From NCBI RefSeq assembly GCF_000516985.1, contig NW_006917099.1:496001-560000 (forward strand): 64,000 nt of DNA, in the 5' to 3' direction. Positions 43,796 through 54,300 of this stretch are shown here, in pieces. The DNA is from Pestalotiopsis fici W106-1. Taxonomy: Eukaryota; Ascomycota; Sordariomycetes; Amphisphaeriales; Sporocadaceae. A program made the position numbers and the translations under genes. The notes below the pieces were generated by a model that was not told the DNA's origin, did not search any database, and was given only the letters and a program-made list of their open reading frames with translations. Every line of letters begins with the position of its first letter. The stretch's first letter is position 1.

Positions 43796-45553
43796 ATGGC
43801 AAGCCCAACCGTTCTCACGCCCTCTATGCGTGCTGAGAGACCGGGCAAGCTGGCCATTATGCCCGTATCAGCTGCACCCTCACATGGCTCGGCGATGCAT
43901 GTATCTCCGAGCTCTGGTGCATCTACGCCGACGTCTGCCAGCGGGCCTCAATTAGCCATGAAACCCACGCCCGCTGGTTCGCATCATATCCCCTTAGCAA
44001 GCATGGCTCCTACTCCAGAGCCTCATGCTCAACAGCCCAAGGTTGGCATCACCAGCAAGGAATGGGTGATCCCACCCCGACCCAAGCCAGGACGGAAGCC
44101 GGCCACAGACACTCCTCCTACCAAGCGCAAGGCCCAGAACCGTGCAGCACAGAGGGCATTCCGAGAACGCCGGGCTGCTCGTGTCGGTGAATTAGAAGAG
44201 CAACTTGATGATCAACGTCGCGAGCAAGAGCAGATCGAGTCAGACTTGCATGAACGCATCAGCGGCTTGGACCTCGAAGTGCACAACCTTCGGAGCCACT
44301 GTTCAACGCTCGAAGCCATGCTAGACAAGGAGCGCAAGGATCGAGAGATGCTTACGAATGAGCTTGAAGCTACTCGAAGACAACTTCGGGATGAAAGGGC
44401 GAGCGTGTCATCCCGTCATGCAAGCCTGCCTGGCTTACACGCTGCACTCTCGCAGCATCACACACCACGGAGCAGTATTGCCAGCACTCATTCGACCCAC
44501 AGGAACTCAACCTTTGCTATATCCCAGCTTATCAGTCCACCGAATCCCGCGGAGTTGGGAAGATCCAACGATGGAAGATCCCACGAATCTGGTTGTGACC
44601 GCTGTGACCCAAATGGTCCATGCGCATGCATAGAGGATGTCCTTGCCCATGCAGGGCCTGTGGCGGAATGCGGCAACTGTAGCCTCGGATCAAGGTGCGA
44701 ATGCCTCGAAGCCGCTCTAAACACATCAACCAATACAGACTCAGACCTGAAGCGAAGACAATCTTCCACCTCGCCACTCGAACCAGAGGAAAAGAGACAG
44801 AGACAAAACCACGATGAAAACGAGATCGACTTCACTGCCATGTTTTCCCGTAAAAGGACGACGGCCGTTGTCGAACCCGCACCAGAACCAGTACAACAGA
44901 CCAACATGATGCCACCCCGCGACTCCTGCGGCTTCTGCACAGAGGGTACCTACTGTATGTGTGCTGAGGCAGCTGCCGCGGAATCACAGCTCGCGCCCAT
45001 TGGGTCACAAGTGCAGACTCCCCCACCAGACTCGGACAATGACATGGGTCCCATTGCTATGGAGTTTACAGCAACAGGAGCGGTCAAGCTTCCTCGTCTC
45101 TCCAGTCTGAACCGTTCCAAGGCTGCCACCAACAAGCCTAGTAGCTGTGGGCCTGGCGGGCCTGGCACCTGCGCTCAGTGTATCATGGATCCCAAAGCAG
45201 GCCTCTTCTGTCGCAGTCTTGCTGCCACATTGGGTACCTCTGGCAGCAGCTCCAAAGCCTCCGGTGGTTGCTGCGGAGGTTCCGCTGGCGGCGGTGGCTG
45301 CTGCAAGTCAAAGCCGGCTGCTAGTCCAAACATTGGTCTGTCTGTGGCTGATGCTTACAAGACTCTGTCCAGCCATCGTAACTTTGACAAGGCATCAGAT
45401 GACATTGCCTCATGGCTTCCCAAACTACGGGCTGTGCCAAGGCCACAAGAGGTTGGCGAAAGCAACGCTAGACGCTCTCATATTGAAGTTGAAACAGCAA
45501 GTATAATGAGTGTACTCAAGGGATTTGATGTCAGATTTGGAAGAGAGCCCTAG
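43796..45553 (+). CDS. hapX: HapX, bZIP iron-homeostasis regulator
   Basis: Intronless, 585 residues. The CCAAT-binding-complex contact motif Lys-Glu-Trp-Val-Ile-Pro-Pro-Arg-Pro-Lys-Pro-Gly-Arg-Lys lies at about 88-101. The bZIP basic region with Asn-Arg-Ala-Ala-Gln-Arg-Ala-Phe-Arg-Glu-Arg (115-125) follows directly, then a long coiled coil to about 200. Four cysteine-rich motifs characteristic of HapX come next, near residues 266-280, 288-305, 377-392 and 449-475, plus a Gly-Gly-Cys-Cys cluster around 495. These sense iron, probably through [2Fe-2S] clusters. HapX joins the CCAAT-binding complex to repress iron-consuming genes and activate siderophore genes in iron starvation, and to activate vacuolar storage in excess. 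The start has a matching context and the N-terminus is Ser/Thr/Pro-rich as expected. This is the most secure regulatory call in the window. Confidence 0.95.
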   Translation: MASPTVLTPSMRAERPGKLAIMPVSAAPSHGSAMHVSPSSGASTPTSASGPQLAMKPTPAGSHHIPLASMAPTPEPHAQQPKVGITSKEWVIPPRPKPGRKPATDTPPTKRKAQNRAAQRAFRERRAARVGELEEQLDDQRREQEQIESDLHERISGLDLEVHNLRSHCSTLEAMLDKERKDREMLTNELEATRRQLRDERASVSSRHASLPGLHAALSQHHTPRSSIASTHSTHRNSTFAISQLISPPNPAELGRSNDGRSHESGCDRCDPNGPCACIEDVLAHAGPVAECGNCSLGSRCECLEAALNTSTNTDSDLKRRQSSTSPLEPEEKRQRQNHDENEIDFTAMFSRKRTTAVVEPAPEPVQQTNMMPPRDSCGFCTEGTYCMCAEAAAAESQLAPIGSQVQTPPPDSDNDMGPIAMEFTATGAVKLPRLSSLNRSKAATNKPSSCGPGGPGTCAQCIMDPKAGLFCRSLAATLGTSGSSSKASGGCCGGSAGGGGCCKSKPAASPNIGLSVADAYKTLSSHRNFDKASDDIASWLPKLRAVPRPQEVGESNARRSHIEVETASIMSVLKGFDVRFGREP

Positions 45554-46111
45554 TAGATACGCTGTCTGTTTGTCATCTGTAAACATTTTTTTCGACGGGC
45601 ACATGTAAATACCCTTGTGGGAAGGCATAAAAAGGGGGATGTATTGGACTTTACGGCTTGGGGAGGCAAAGATTTGTTTTTTTTCTTCTTACGGCGTTTA
45701 TAAGGACATACCAGCACCAAAGAGTGCACTCATTGAGGTCACGAGACGATGACTAGAAGGGTAGTCAAAGGAGGAACAGCGCCATTAACCTATGTGGAAT
45801 CATATATCACTTTGTGTGAATTATCACCATTGCTGCTGCCCATGCATACACGAGACTTGTGATGTACGGGTTTCATTTGCCTTTCACAAGCTTGTCGAAT
45901 GGTATTGAATACCTATTTGCCCGGGCCTTCAACCCTAAGAAATCTTCTCAGTTCACGATTGTGTCACAATGGGATGAAGTCACGATAGCATAATTCAGTA
46001 CATGGTTGAATATCTGAACGTAAATATTTGAGGAGGAGCAACAGATATACGTATAGAAGTATGTAGTGAAATACCAAGCCCGAAATGTAGGAGGCCAGAG
46101 GGCACCTACGT
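45554..46111. other. convergent gap, no gene seen
   Basis: About 560 bp between the 3' ends of hapX and the next gene; contains the hapX 3' UTR. Confidence 0.45.
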
Positions 46112-47157
46112 TCAAACGATTGTGCTAGAGGCGCTGCTGCTGGTGTACGACGCGGTGTCGCTATCGTAGTCGGTCGTCTTCTTCCTACGAAACAGGTTCC
46201 TGAGCCATCCGAATCGGAAAAAGCCCCCAGTGATACGCTTTTTTTTCTTGACGTCGACGTCGATAATACGAGGTGATGGTGAGTGGCAGTAGCACGAGCA
46301 CTGGGTGCGGATTCGTTAGCATCTTACTTTATTGCAATAATGGAACACATGAGTCGCGATTCCGTCAAAGTCTTTGGATCTCTCAAACTTGCAAGAGCGA
46401 CTAGCGCACAGTGATGCGGACCCAGCTCAAGAGATACTAAGATGGAGGAAATGGAGACATTGCTTACACAGCCACAGCAGGGCTTTGGCGGCTTTCCAAA
46501 GGGGTGGACGGGAGGTCGCATCGGCGGAGGCATTCCTGGACCCATCATTCCCGGGGGCATCCCCGGAGGTCGGATATTCGGATGACGGCGATTCGTCTCG
46601 AACGAGATGGTCAAGTCGACGGCCGCGGCGTAGAGGTAGTCCAGATCCTTGATGGGATCAACGATGGCCAAGCCCCTCTTGCCGGCTGCGTGGCAAAGCT
46701 TTTGGGCCTCATAGGCGAGATCAAAATCCTCTTCGTCGATGGCGGCAGTAGCAGCTTCGTCATGCTTGGTGTACTCATCGAGCTTGTCCGTTGCCGTCCT
46801 CTTTTTCTTTTTCTTTTCCGGCTCACGCGACAAGAGCGGGCTCGGGTCAAGACGGATGAGAACCTTGCGCAGCGCCTCGGGCGTGACGCTGCTGCCCTGC
46901 GCCTGATCGTCTCTGTCCACGGTGACAACCAGGGCTTGGCGCGGCAGGTACTGCCACAGACGCTTGGCTCTGAACTCGAGGGACTCCCACGTCACGTCCA
47001 GCATCGGCGGCGGCGAGGCTATACTGAAGAGCTTCTCAAGGTTGATGAGGCGGGCGTCGACATTTTGCAGCGTCACGTCGAAAAAGGCCTGGGCAATGTC
47101 GACGCCCTTGTAACCCTCAAGGGTGGCAATCTTCTGTACGAAGAGATGCTTGGCCAT
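46112..47157 (-). CDS. conserved fungal protein with Pro/Met-rich and Cys-rich C-terminus, unknown function
   Basis: Two exons, 47157-46468 and 46300-46112, giving 292 residues. Exon 2 was recognised because the Cys-Cys-Gly-Cys end of exon 1 joins in frame to Cys-Ser-Cys-Tyr-Cys-His. Residues 1-190 look like a folded alpha/beta domain starting Met-Ala-Lys-His-Leu-Phe-Val-Gln-Lys; a basic Lys6 stretch lies near 120. A Pro-Gly-Met repeat region (about 195-220) precedes the Cys-rich patch, which could be palmitoylated. A strongly basic, amphipathic part (Phe-Phe-Arg-Phe-Gly-Trp-Leu-Arg-Asn-Leu-Phe-Arg-Arg-Lys-Lys) and a Ser/Thr tail follow. This points to membrane attachment by lipid and charge. 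I do not recognise a named family. Confidence 0.7.
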
Positions 47158-48391
47158 GGTGTTGCCTTTACAAACCGAGCCGGTTCTATTACTTGAAGAG
47201 ACAAGGTGTGACAAGGGGGAGTCCCGATCGGCTCCTCTCAGAACATGAGAGGGAAGACCGCAAAGGACTGTAAAGGAGGGCTGAGGCAGCTTATATACCG
47301 CCAGGTATGTTTATCGGCAAGGCTTCACAAACGACGCCTTCTTATTCGTGACATCCTTGGGAGCAATGCGACAATCTATGTGGACCAGGCTTTCAAGTCC
47401 ATTTGGCGCAAATGTACAAAAGTCCGCAGAAAGACGACATGTCAGACTCGCAACGAAGCTATACCGGCATTTGCATGGCATGGCGCGCTGCGCTGAAAAA
47501 GAAGGTGGTCTGTCACCCCTCGCGTCTGTATGGCCTTTTTCGTTTCGGTGAGCTGGATCGTGCATCATGCGCAATGGCTTTAGAACATGTCCACGTCTGC
47601 GCGCATACACAAGCGTAGCAGCGCCAGGCCAGTGGGAGTCGCGGGTCGCTTAGAAATTCATGCAAGGCTGGGAGCTAAAGAGTCTGGGGGACGGATGACG
47701 GCAGCTGAAATAGATGCAGGCATTTTCTTCTGCTCCATCTGTCGTTGAGCTGCTGACTCTTGTCTGCAGAATCAAGGCTACTTTGCAGAAGCCACAAAAT
47801 GTAGGCGAATCATGTATCATGTGACGTGCAGTTCGTTTAACCCATCTTCAAAGTGCGCATGAGACGGGTTCCGAAAGGACCTCTACTCACCAATGGTCTT
47901 CAGTCTGGTATATCGCGAGCATGATGGCACGGCTGATTGGGGTTGAATTGGGGTCAGTGCAGTATATATTGACATGGGTGCGATCCGATATATCGTGGGC
48001 GCCGGAGCCCGACGACATTAGGAAACAAGGTCCTGTGGGACTAAATATCAATCCAGTGTCATGCAATTCAACATAGATAAAGTAACGTTCGAGTCGGCAA
48101 CAACGTGGTTCGTGATCAACTAAACAATGTCAAACATCAGCGATGCCTTTAGCTGGATGCTCACCCTCCCATATCCTGCAAGACTTAGGCTGATGACTCA
48201 CAACGCCGTGGCAATGAAGTCTGACCCCAATGAACGGCGCGTTCAAGGGTGTTGAGAGAAATACAATAGTATTGTTAAATTTGCATGCCCGACCAGGCTG
48301 GAAATATGTACATTGAAGAGACAAGGCTCCGAGTCAGATAACAAAAGCGACATCCATTGAGGCAGCCTTATCACGCTTAACCAGTGTGTCC
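47158..48391. other. intergenic, no gene seen
   Basis: About 1.2 kb with short frames only. It holds the promoter of the gene at 47157 and the 3' region of the secreted-protein gene. Confidence 0.4.
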
Positions 48392-49206
48392 TCAAGAGCT
48401 CATGGCTGGCACGGTGATCTTCTCGATATACCACTGGAGTCATGGTTAGTAAAATCGCTCTTACCAACAACACTGTAAGACAAATCCATGATACAACTTA
48501 CAGTCTTGCCACCGTCCGAGGTGGAAGGAGTGGTGTACTCGGCACCATACTCGCCGTAAATGGTCGAACCCCAGTTCGCATCAGCTGCCTTGAGGACAAT
48601 GGTGGTGTTGACATAGTACTGCGGCTCCACGGTGCCGCTGCCGTCGACGCCGTTAAAGTCCTGCAGCTCAATGGCCGTGTTCCAGAGGTTGGACTGCTGC
48701 TTGGAGACCTTGGTGTAGGTCGAGAGGACGTTGCCCGTGACGGCGTCGGTCATGGTCTGCGTCCACGAGTACGTCGACGTGTCGGTCAGCTCGTAGTTGA
48801 AGATGATGCCGTTCTCGTAGTTGACGTCGGCGGTGCGCTCGTCGCCGACGAACTGCGTCGTCGCGCCCGAGTCGTCGAGGCCGTAGACCTCGCTGGAGAT
48901 GCACCACGTCGTGTCGGCGTTGGTGCCGCTGCACTCGCTCTGTCCCGCCGGGTAGGAACCGACGATGGACTGAATGAGGTCGTAGCCGTCGCCGTTGACA
49001 CCAACGCCAATCCAGGCAAACATGTAGCCTCCCTGGTCCGAGGGCATCTTGCCGGGATACATGGTGGATGTGGTCGAGATGATTTCCGAGCTGGTCTCTT
49101 GGAAGCCGACAATGGGGCCCCAGCTCACATCACGTCTGCCGAGCCTTGGGTGAGATGCGGCGGCTGCCGTTGCGGCAAACAGACCGACTGATGTCTTGAC
49201 GTGCAT
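48392..49206 (-). CDS. small secreted protein of unknown function
   Basis: Two exons, 49206-48502 and 48433-48392. The second exon is only 14 codons and converts Gly-Gly-Lys-Thr into a continuous Trp-Tyr-Ile-Glu-Lys-Ile strand before the stop, giving 248 residues. Residues 1-18 are a signal peptide with Ala-rich core; a Arg-Arg pair at 24-25 looks like a Kex2 site. The mature protein is Ser/Thr/Gly/Tyr-rich with three cysteines and few lysines, and probably all-beta, like many extracellular lectin- or glucanase-like folds. One Asn-Thr-Thr glycosylation site is present. The G/C content of exon 1 is high with strong third-position C. I do not recognise a family. It could be a wall-associated protein or effector. 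Confidence 0.75.
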
Positions 49207-50234
49207 GGTGGCTGTAAATGAGAGAAAATGTGTATATACAGAAAGAATGGAATGGAATTTAGTACTTCTGACTCCCAGAGGCAGAATATTTTCAGAAACG
49301 AAGGACTTGGCAGTGCTGGTCTGTCAGAACCATTCTCATGGGAATCATTGCCATTTAAAAGTCGTCTCGATACCCCCGGGGCATCGTGGCTCCGCAGACT
49401 GAGAAGAAAGTCATGGTCACGAAAACGGATCGCGCCGTGACAGGGTGCTAAAGTGGAATCGCATCACTGGCGGATCACCCATATTTTGTATGAAACAATC
49501 AACACCCCACAGAGACAAGGATGGTTCGCCCACTTCAAGCTTAACTCAATTCGATTGTTCCAGGAACCCGGGTCAGTTGCCTCCGTCATATTAAACCCCC
49601 TTCTTCAAATATATGATGTTGAATTTTCGCAAACAGAGAAAACTTGCGATACGAGCTGGTAGTGGATTATACACTCGAGTTCTGACACTGCTAGTGCGCG
49701 GCAGTTGTTGAGGTTGCGTGTGGATGCCCATGCTGGAGAAGCAGGGACCCTTATTAACGGTAACGATGCGCCCACATACCGGAAATTGCAAAAAGCTTCG
49801 CATCCCTAACCCAGAAAGAAGTTGCGTGAATCAAGTCAAATATCTGGATTTGTTCGGATAAGTCATTATGTTCTGTGTATACCTGCAGAGTCATGATTGC
49901 GACTTTCTGTCTGTTTCGCAGGTTGCTCATGATAGGGCATTGTTTATAATTTCAGAAGACACAACAAATCCACGGGGTTCATCTCGACTTGAATTTGCTT
50001 GATCAGATGAGACATTTTGGTGTTGTCACCCATGGCTAAGAGAAATGACATGAGCTCCGTAATCGGCTAGCTACATTACCTGAGTCTATCGTCCGATGCA
50101 AGCATTAATAACGCGCACGTGAAATGATAGTTTACAAAAGTGTAGCAGGCCACTTGGAAATAATTCTCATAATGAAAAGGTTGCTATTTCGCTAGATCAG
50201 GGGCGATCCGGGGACTTTGGACAGACGCAGGTTA
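49207..50234. other. intergenic, no gene seen
   Basis: About 1 kb of moderately AT-rich DNA between the secreted-protein promoter and the 3' end of the flavoenzyme gene. No credible frame. Confidence 0.4.
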
Positions 50235-52229
50235 TTATTGCGCGTTGGCAAGACACAACCGTTTGTCATCTTGTTCGACCCAGTAATCACTCCCGACTGC
50301 TTTGGGAGCATAAAACAAGTGGTTTGGATCGTATTTGTTCTTGATCGATAACAAGCGGTCGTAATTTGCGCCATAGAAATCGTTCTTCCAATTGACGTCT
50401 GCTGCACTGGCCTGGCGATAAATGTTAGACACTTCGAGTGATCCTGGTGTACAGACATACCTCGTTCAAGTAAGCGCCACTCTCTGGAGCAATGGCTTTG
50501 AACTTTGACATGATCTCGTTCTCTATAGTCTCCAGGCGCGCGTAACCGTCCGCAAGTGTCTCATTCGACGGTTCTGGCCTATACGCAAGCACGTTAGCTT
50601 GTACATCTGACGGGGTGCCCGCCATGAGGAGCACATACATGACAATCAAGGTGTAATATAAAGCCTGCCTCCACGCCTCTAGAACAGCATTATCAACATC
50701 ACCGGCTACGGCCTTGGACACATTGAAGCCAAGCGTGCCTATGGTGGCCCCTGCAGCTGCTGTAGAGAGCACGGCGTCAATGAAGGCGTCGTCCATCTCT
50801 CCATCCGAGGCAACATCGCGGGGTATCAACCAGCTCCCGCCTTGAACATGCACAAAACTTGTCGAGCTGCCGTTGCCATAAGAGTCTGCGTAGGAGTCGT
50901 GTGAGGTCGTTGTTGGAGCATATGCTACACCATTTTGGTCGAGATATGCGAGAAATGACGACAAGAGCTGGCCGATTTCATCAGCAGTTGTGTTGGGGGC
51001 CAGCAAAGATACAGAAAAGTAGCCGGACGACAGGCTGTTGAGTGCATAGATGCCACGGTCCACAAGACTTGGCACGACACTGTGGAAGGAAGATATGGCT
51101 CCGCGGAGTGTGTCATTTGATGTCGACGCCATGGGAAAGCTCAGACCGTAGGTAACGACCGGGAATGTCTGGTGAGCTCGGACTGTGATGCGGTTTACGA
51201 CTCCATACTTTGATAATTTGTGTCAGCAGTTTTGTTCCACGTGAGAATACTGCGCCCACGAGACAACCCATATCAAGCAAAGGTTGCTTACCGTACCGCC
51301 TCCCCCACCACTCAGTGCCCAAAACAGGTCGGAATTCTCCTCTCGATTTGCAATCAAGATATTCCCCGAGCCGTCGACGACTTGAAATTCCAAAGCATTA
51401 TCCGCAGCCAGGCCAAACTTGGATGCGAGAGAACTATGTCCACCTCCTTGGGTGTATCCACCCGCCAGTCCGACACTGGGACAACTTCCAGTCACTGCCA
51501 CGAGATCATGGGTTCCTGCAAACTCAATTGCCTCGAATCCCTGAACGCCTGCTCCAGCTCGGATAGCTGGTCCGGTATAGTGCTCGCCTTTCCAATCGAG
51601 GACCTCGAGGTCCTTCATATTATGTGTCCAGACAGACACGGCACCAGCTCCGGTTGATTTTCCAAAATAACTGTCAGAGGTCAGTGCCGTCTATATTTTG
51701 AATAATCAGAGAGCTTACTCATGTCCCGTATTCTTGATAATCAAGCGTATGTTCTTTTCCACGGCAAACTTGACAGTCTTGGCAATCTGTTCGACCTCGG
51801 ACACGTTGACAGCATACTGTACATACGTTCCAATGACGCACTGGGCATCACGGCCCGTAAAGGGGTCGCAGCTCTGGTTCGCTGCCAGCGTACTCATGAT
51901 ACTATGAGGTGACTGATAGCTAAATATGAGAGTTGCATCAGTACCCTTGGATCACAATGACAGCTATTCAATAACTGTGCTTACTGCAACGTCGGATACG
52001 GCCAGTCAGCTTGTACTGCTGCACAGGCACTCTCATTATACTGCTCGCCATGGCAGACACTTGCGACTGGAACAGTCCGAATGAGTGCTCCACCCACAGA
52101 TGCGTTAAAAGACGCCCAGTCGTCCTCAGAAGGCCAGCATGCGTCGCCTGGGAAGCACCGGCATTGTGTCTCGCACACGACCGAGCTGAGAAGGCTCAAC
52201 AAGAATGTAATGAAGATTTGTTGTCTCAT
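50235..52229 (-). CDS. secreted FAD-linked oxidoreductase (berberine-bridge-enzyme-like)
   Basis: Five exons: 52229-51985, 51919-51719, 51670-51292, 51207-50461 and 50411-50235, giving 582 residues; all phases agree. A signal peptide (about residues 1-20) starts the protein. The PCMH-type FAD domain follows: Asn-Thr-Gly-His-Asp with His148 as the covalent flavin ligand, and Gly-Ser-Cys-Pro-Ser-Val-Gly with Cys212 as the possible second link, next to Gly-Gly-Tyr-Thr-Gln-Gly-Gly-Gly-His. A substrate domain occupies the middle. The C-terminal BBE domain has [10 protein letters not shown]. Family members oxidise sugars, alkaloid precursors or phenolics with release of hydrogen peroxide. Several Asn-x-Ser/Thr sites support secretion. 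Substrate unknown; no biosynthetic core gene lies beside it. Confidence 0.9.
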
Positions 52230-53051
52230 TCTGAACAGAGCAACCAAAATACAACATCGGATGGGTTTTAGGTACGAGCCTCGTCAATTGTCTGTTCACT
52301 TGGGGCGATATATATACGGTATTGGGCAGAAAGGCGTGGCTGAAAAACAAGCAAGCACCTGCTCGCATGTGACCTACCATCCTGCCCAATTAACATACTT
52401 GTGTTGCATCGCATGTCTTTGCCACGCCTGGGATCTAGTCACTCCTATTGGCCTTGGCGAGCATCTCATGGGTAGTACGCGTCAATGTTGAAGAATTGTG
52501 GCTTGATGCAAAGTGCCTCGCCAAAGGTGATTGATGTGCAGTCGCTTAATGTCGGCTAACTCTACAGCGGAAGCATACATACTAGAACCTGGTTGCGTCA
52601 GGAATATGTGTTGTGCAAACCCATGGCTGTTCTAGACTGGCATTAGTATTGCATCGATATTCATGCATATCAAGAAATTTCAAACAATTCGATTTATAAT
52701 TTATATGCCAGATCTCGCTAGTCGCCACGGTATATTGAAATGTCCTGGCACTTCCCGAACAATTGGTCAATTTTTACAATCCTGTAGGTGGACATCAAAT
52801 CACGTATACTTTTGTCTACTGCATTTTCCGATTACAAATATTACAAATAAAGCCAAATTGAAAGAATGTTGGCCATGAAAACCAAGCCAAGCAAGTGGTG
52901 TTGCCCACAAGGACTCATGGACTGGTACGCATAGTGCTTGGCCCAGCGCTATACCCCCACTATATCCTGCCCAGGCCCTTATCGCCACTCCACAATATTG
53001 CAATGATACAATAATAATAATAAGCCGCATTCTTTCAACAACCAATCAACA
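52230..53051. other. intergenic, no gene seen
   Basis: About 820 bp between the flavoenzyme start and the tRNA. No recognisable frame. Confidence 0.45.
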
Positions 53052-53140
53052 GGTCTTGTGGTCTAGTGGTATGATTCGCGCTTAGGGAAAACCCTGAACA
53101 TTGTTTGCGCGAGGCCCCGTGTTCGATCCACGGCAAGACC
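53052..53140 (+). tRNA. tRNA-Pro (AGG) with intron
   Basis: The acceptor stem GGTCTTG (53052-53058) pairs exactly with CAAGACC (53134-53140). The A-box-like TAGTGGTATGA and a B box GTTCGATCC (about 53121-53129) are in place. The anticodon stem CGCGC/GCGCG encloses the loop TTAGGG...T, so the anticodon is AGG. An intron of about 17 bases follows position 37, the standard place for eukaryotic tRNA introns. A T-rich run just after the gene fits the Pol III terminator. Confidence 0.92.
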
Positions 53141-53646
53141 CTTTCTTTTGCAATTTTTTGCTTTCTGGTCGGAAACTATAAATTGATTATTGTTGACGAT
53201 TAGGACTTCTGTTGTCTCGCTATGTGGCAGCGTTGTTATTTTGTAAACTTCTTACGTTGTGTGAATGTTACTTCATAGGATGCGACAGGATGAAAAGATG
53301 CTAGCACTCAAATAGGTCCATATACTACTAGTCAAATGCCTCTCCATCGACAACACTCTCCCCCATCTCACAAGACCCCCACCTAACCCTCTTCCCTATT
53401 TCGACAGTCAAGTTCTCAAGCGCAAATGTAACCAGATCAAGAACCAATAACATTTATGTAGTGGGATTGTGGCTTTGCCATGCCATGACAATGTCAATAA
53501 CAGCTGACAAGATGGTTTATGGGAAGATAGTCTTCCACTTATAACAGCAATGACTCCACCTTTGAGCTTTTCCATATTCCGTCAAGTCACATGAAATCCT
53601 ATTTATTTTTTACATTACATACTAGCCCATGATATTGGGGCAACAC
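53141..53646. other. intergenic, no gene seen
   Basis: About 500 bp. The T-runs directly after the tRNA are the likely Pol III terminator. Nothing else recognised. Confidence 0.45.
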
Positions 53647-54300
53647 TTATGACGTTGGCTCCGGACGAAACGACTCATCCTCCTCAAAAATGTTCAACTC
53701 ATTCCAGTCGTCAATGAATGATTCAAGATTGCGCGGAACTCGCCGTGGCCCAAATGGTGGTTGACCGTGAAAGTTGCAGCGCCCTTCTGGACGGCCATCA
53801 GCTATCGGCCCCTCGAAATAGCCAGAAATCTCACTGGTGCCAAACGCAATCTTGCCCTTGGTGATGAGCGAGTTGTTGATGATTGTGTCGGGCATGTGGC
53901 TGGACGTTCCCCTCCAAGTAAAGTCGAAATAGATTGGATCAGGCCCGGCCTCGTCTTCTTCGTCACTGTCGACATCACGAGAAAACTCGGGCGGCTCGCG
54001 GTCGGGACCGTGGTCAACCATGAGCACTCCCTTGTAGGATCCAAAATCGAAAACTCCCCAAATGCGATCGTAATCCCACACCAGCATCATCTGGAACCCA
54101 TGGCCACGGTCGGCCAAGTGTTCCAGCTTGACCTTGTAAGTACCTTGAATGCTGCGGAGATAGATCCGATCTCGATCCGAGAGGCTGGGATTATTGACAA
54201 AGGAGTTTGCCTTGAGGGTGTCCCATGCAGGGCGGTACTTGTCCATTGCCGGATCCGTTTGGGTGTAGTAATTCCCATTCTGGGGCCGAGGATTGGCCAT
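53647..54300 (-). CDS. conserved fungal hypothetical protein
   Basis: Intronless, 217 residues from ATG 54300 (Met-Ala-Asn-Pro-Arg-Pro); an upstream in-frame ATG would add 18. The sequence begins with a polar, Asn/Gln-rich lead. A compact beta-rich domain of ~150 residues follows, with Arg-Ile-Trp-Gly-Val-Phe-Asp-Phe-Gly-Ser-Tyr-Lys-Gly and Gly-Tyr-Phe-Glu-Gly-Pro motifs, and the protein ends in an acidic tail. An acidic insert (Asp-Ser-Asp-Glu-Glu-Asp-Glu) lies near residue 115. No signal peptide or membrane segment. Even third-position usage and the long intact frame support a real gene. I do not recognise a family with known function. Confidence 0.75.
   Translation of the reverse strand: MANPRPQNGNYYTQTDPAMDKYRPAWDTLKANSFVNNPSLSDRDRIYLRSIQGTYKVKLEHLADRGHGFQMMLVWDYDRIWGVFDFGSYKGVLMVDHGPDREPPEFSRDVDSDEEDEAGPDPIYFDFTWRGTSSHMPDTIINNSLITKGKIAFGTSEISGYFEGPIADGRPEGRCNFHGQPPFGPRRVPRNLESFIDDWNELNIFEEDESFRPEPTS

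Noticed and set aside
48442..49191. A 249-codon frame on the + strand
   Set aside because: It is antisense to the secreted-protein gene; the high G/C third positions of that gene create long mirror frames.
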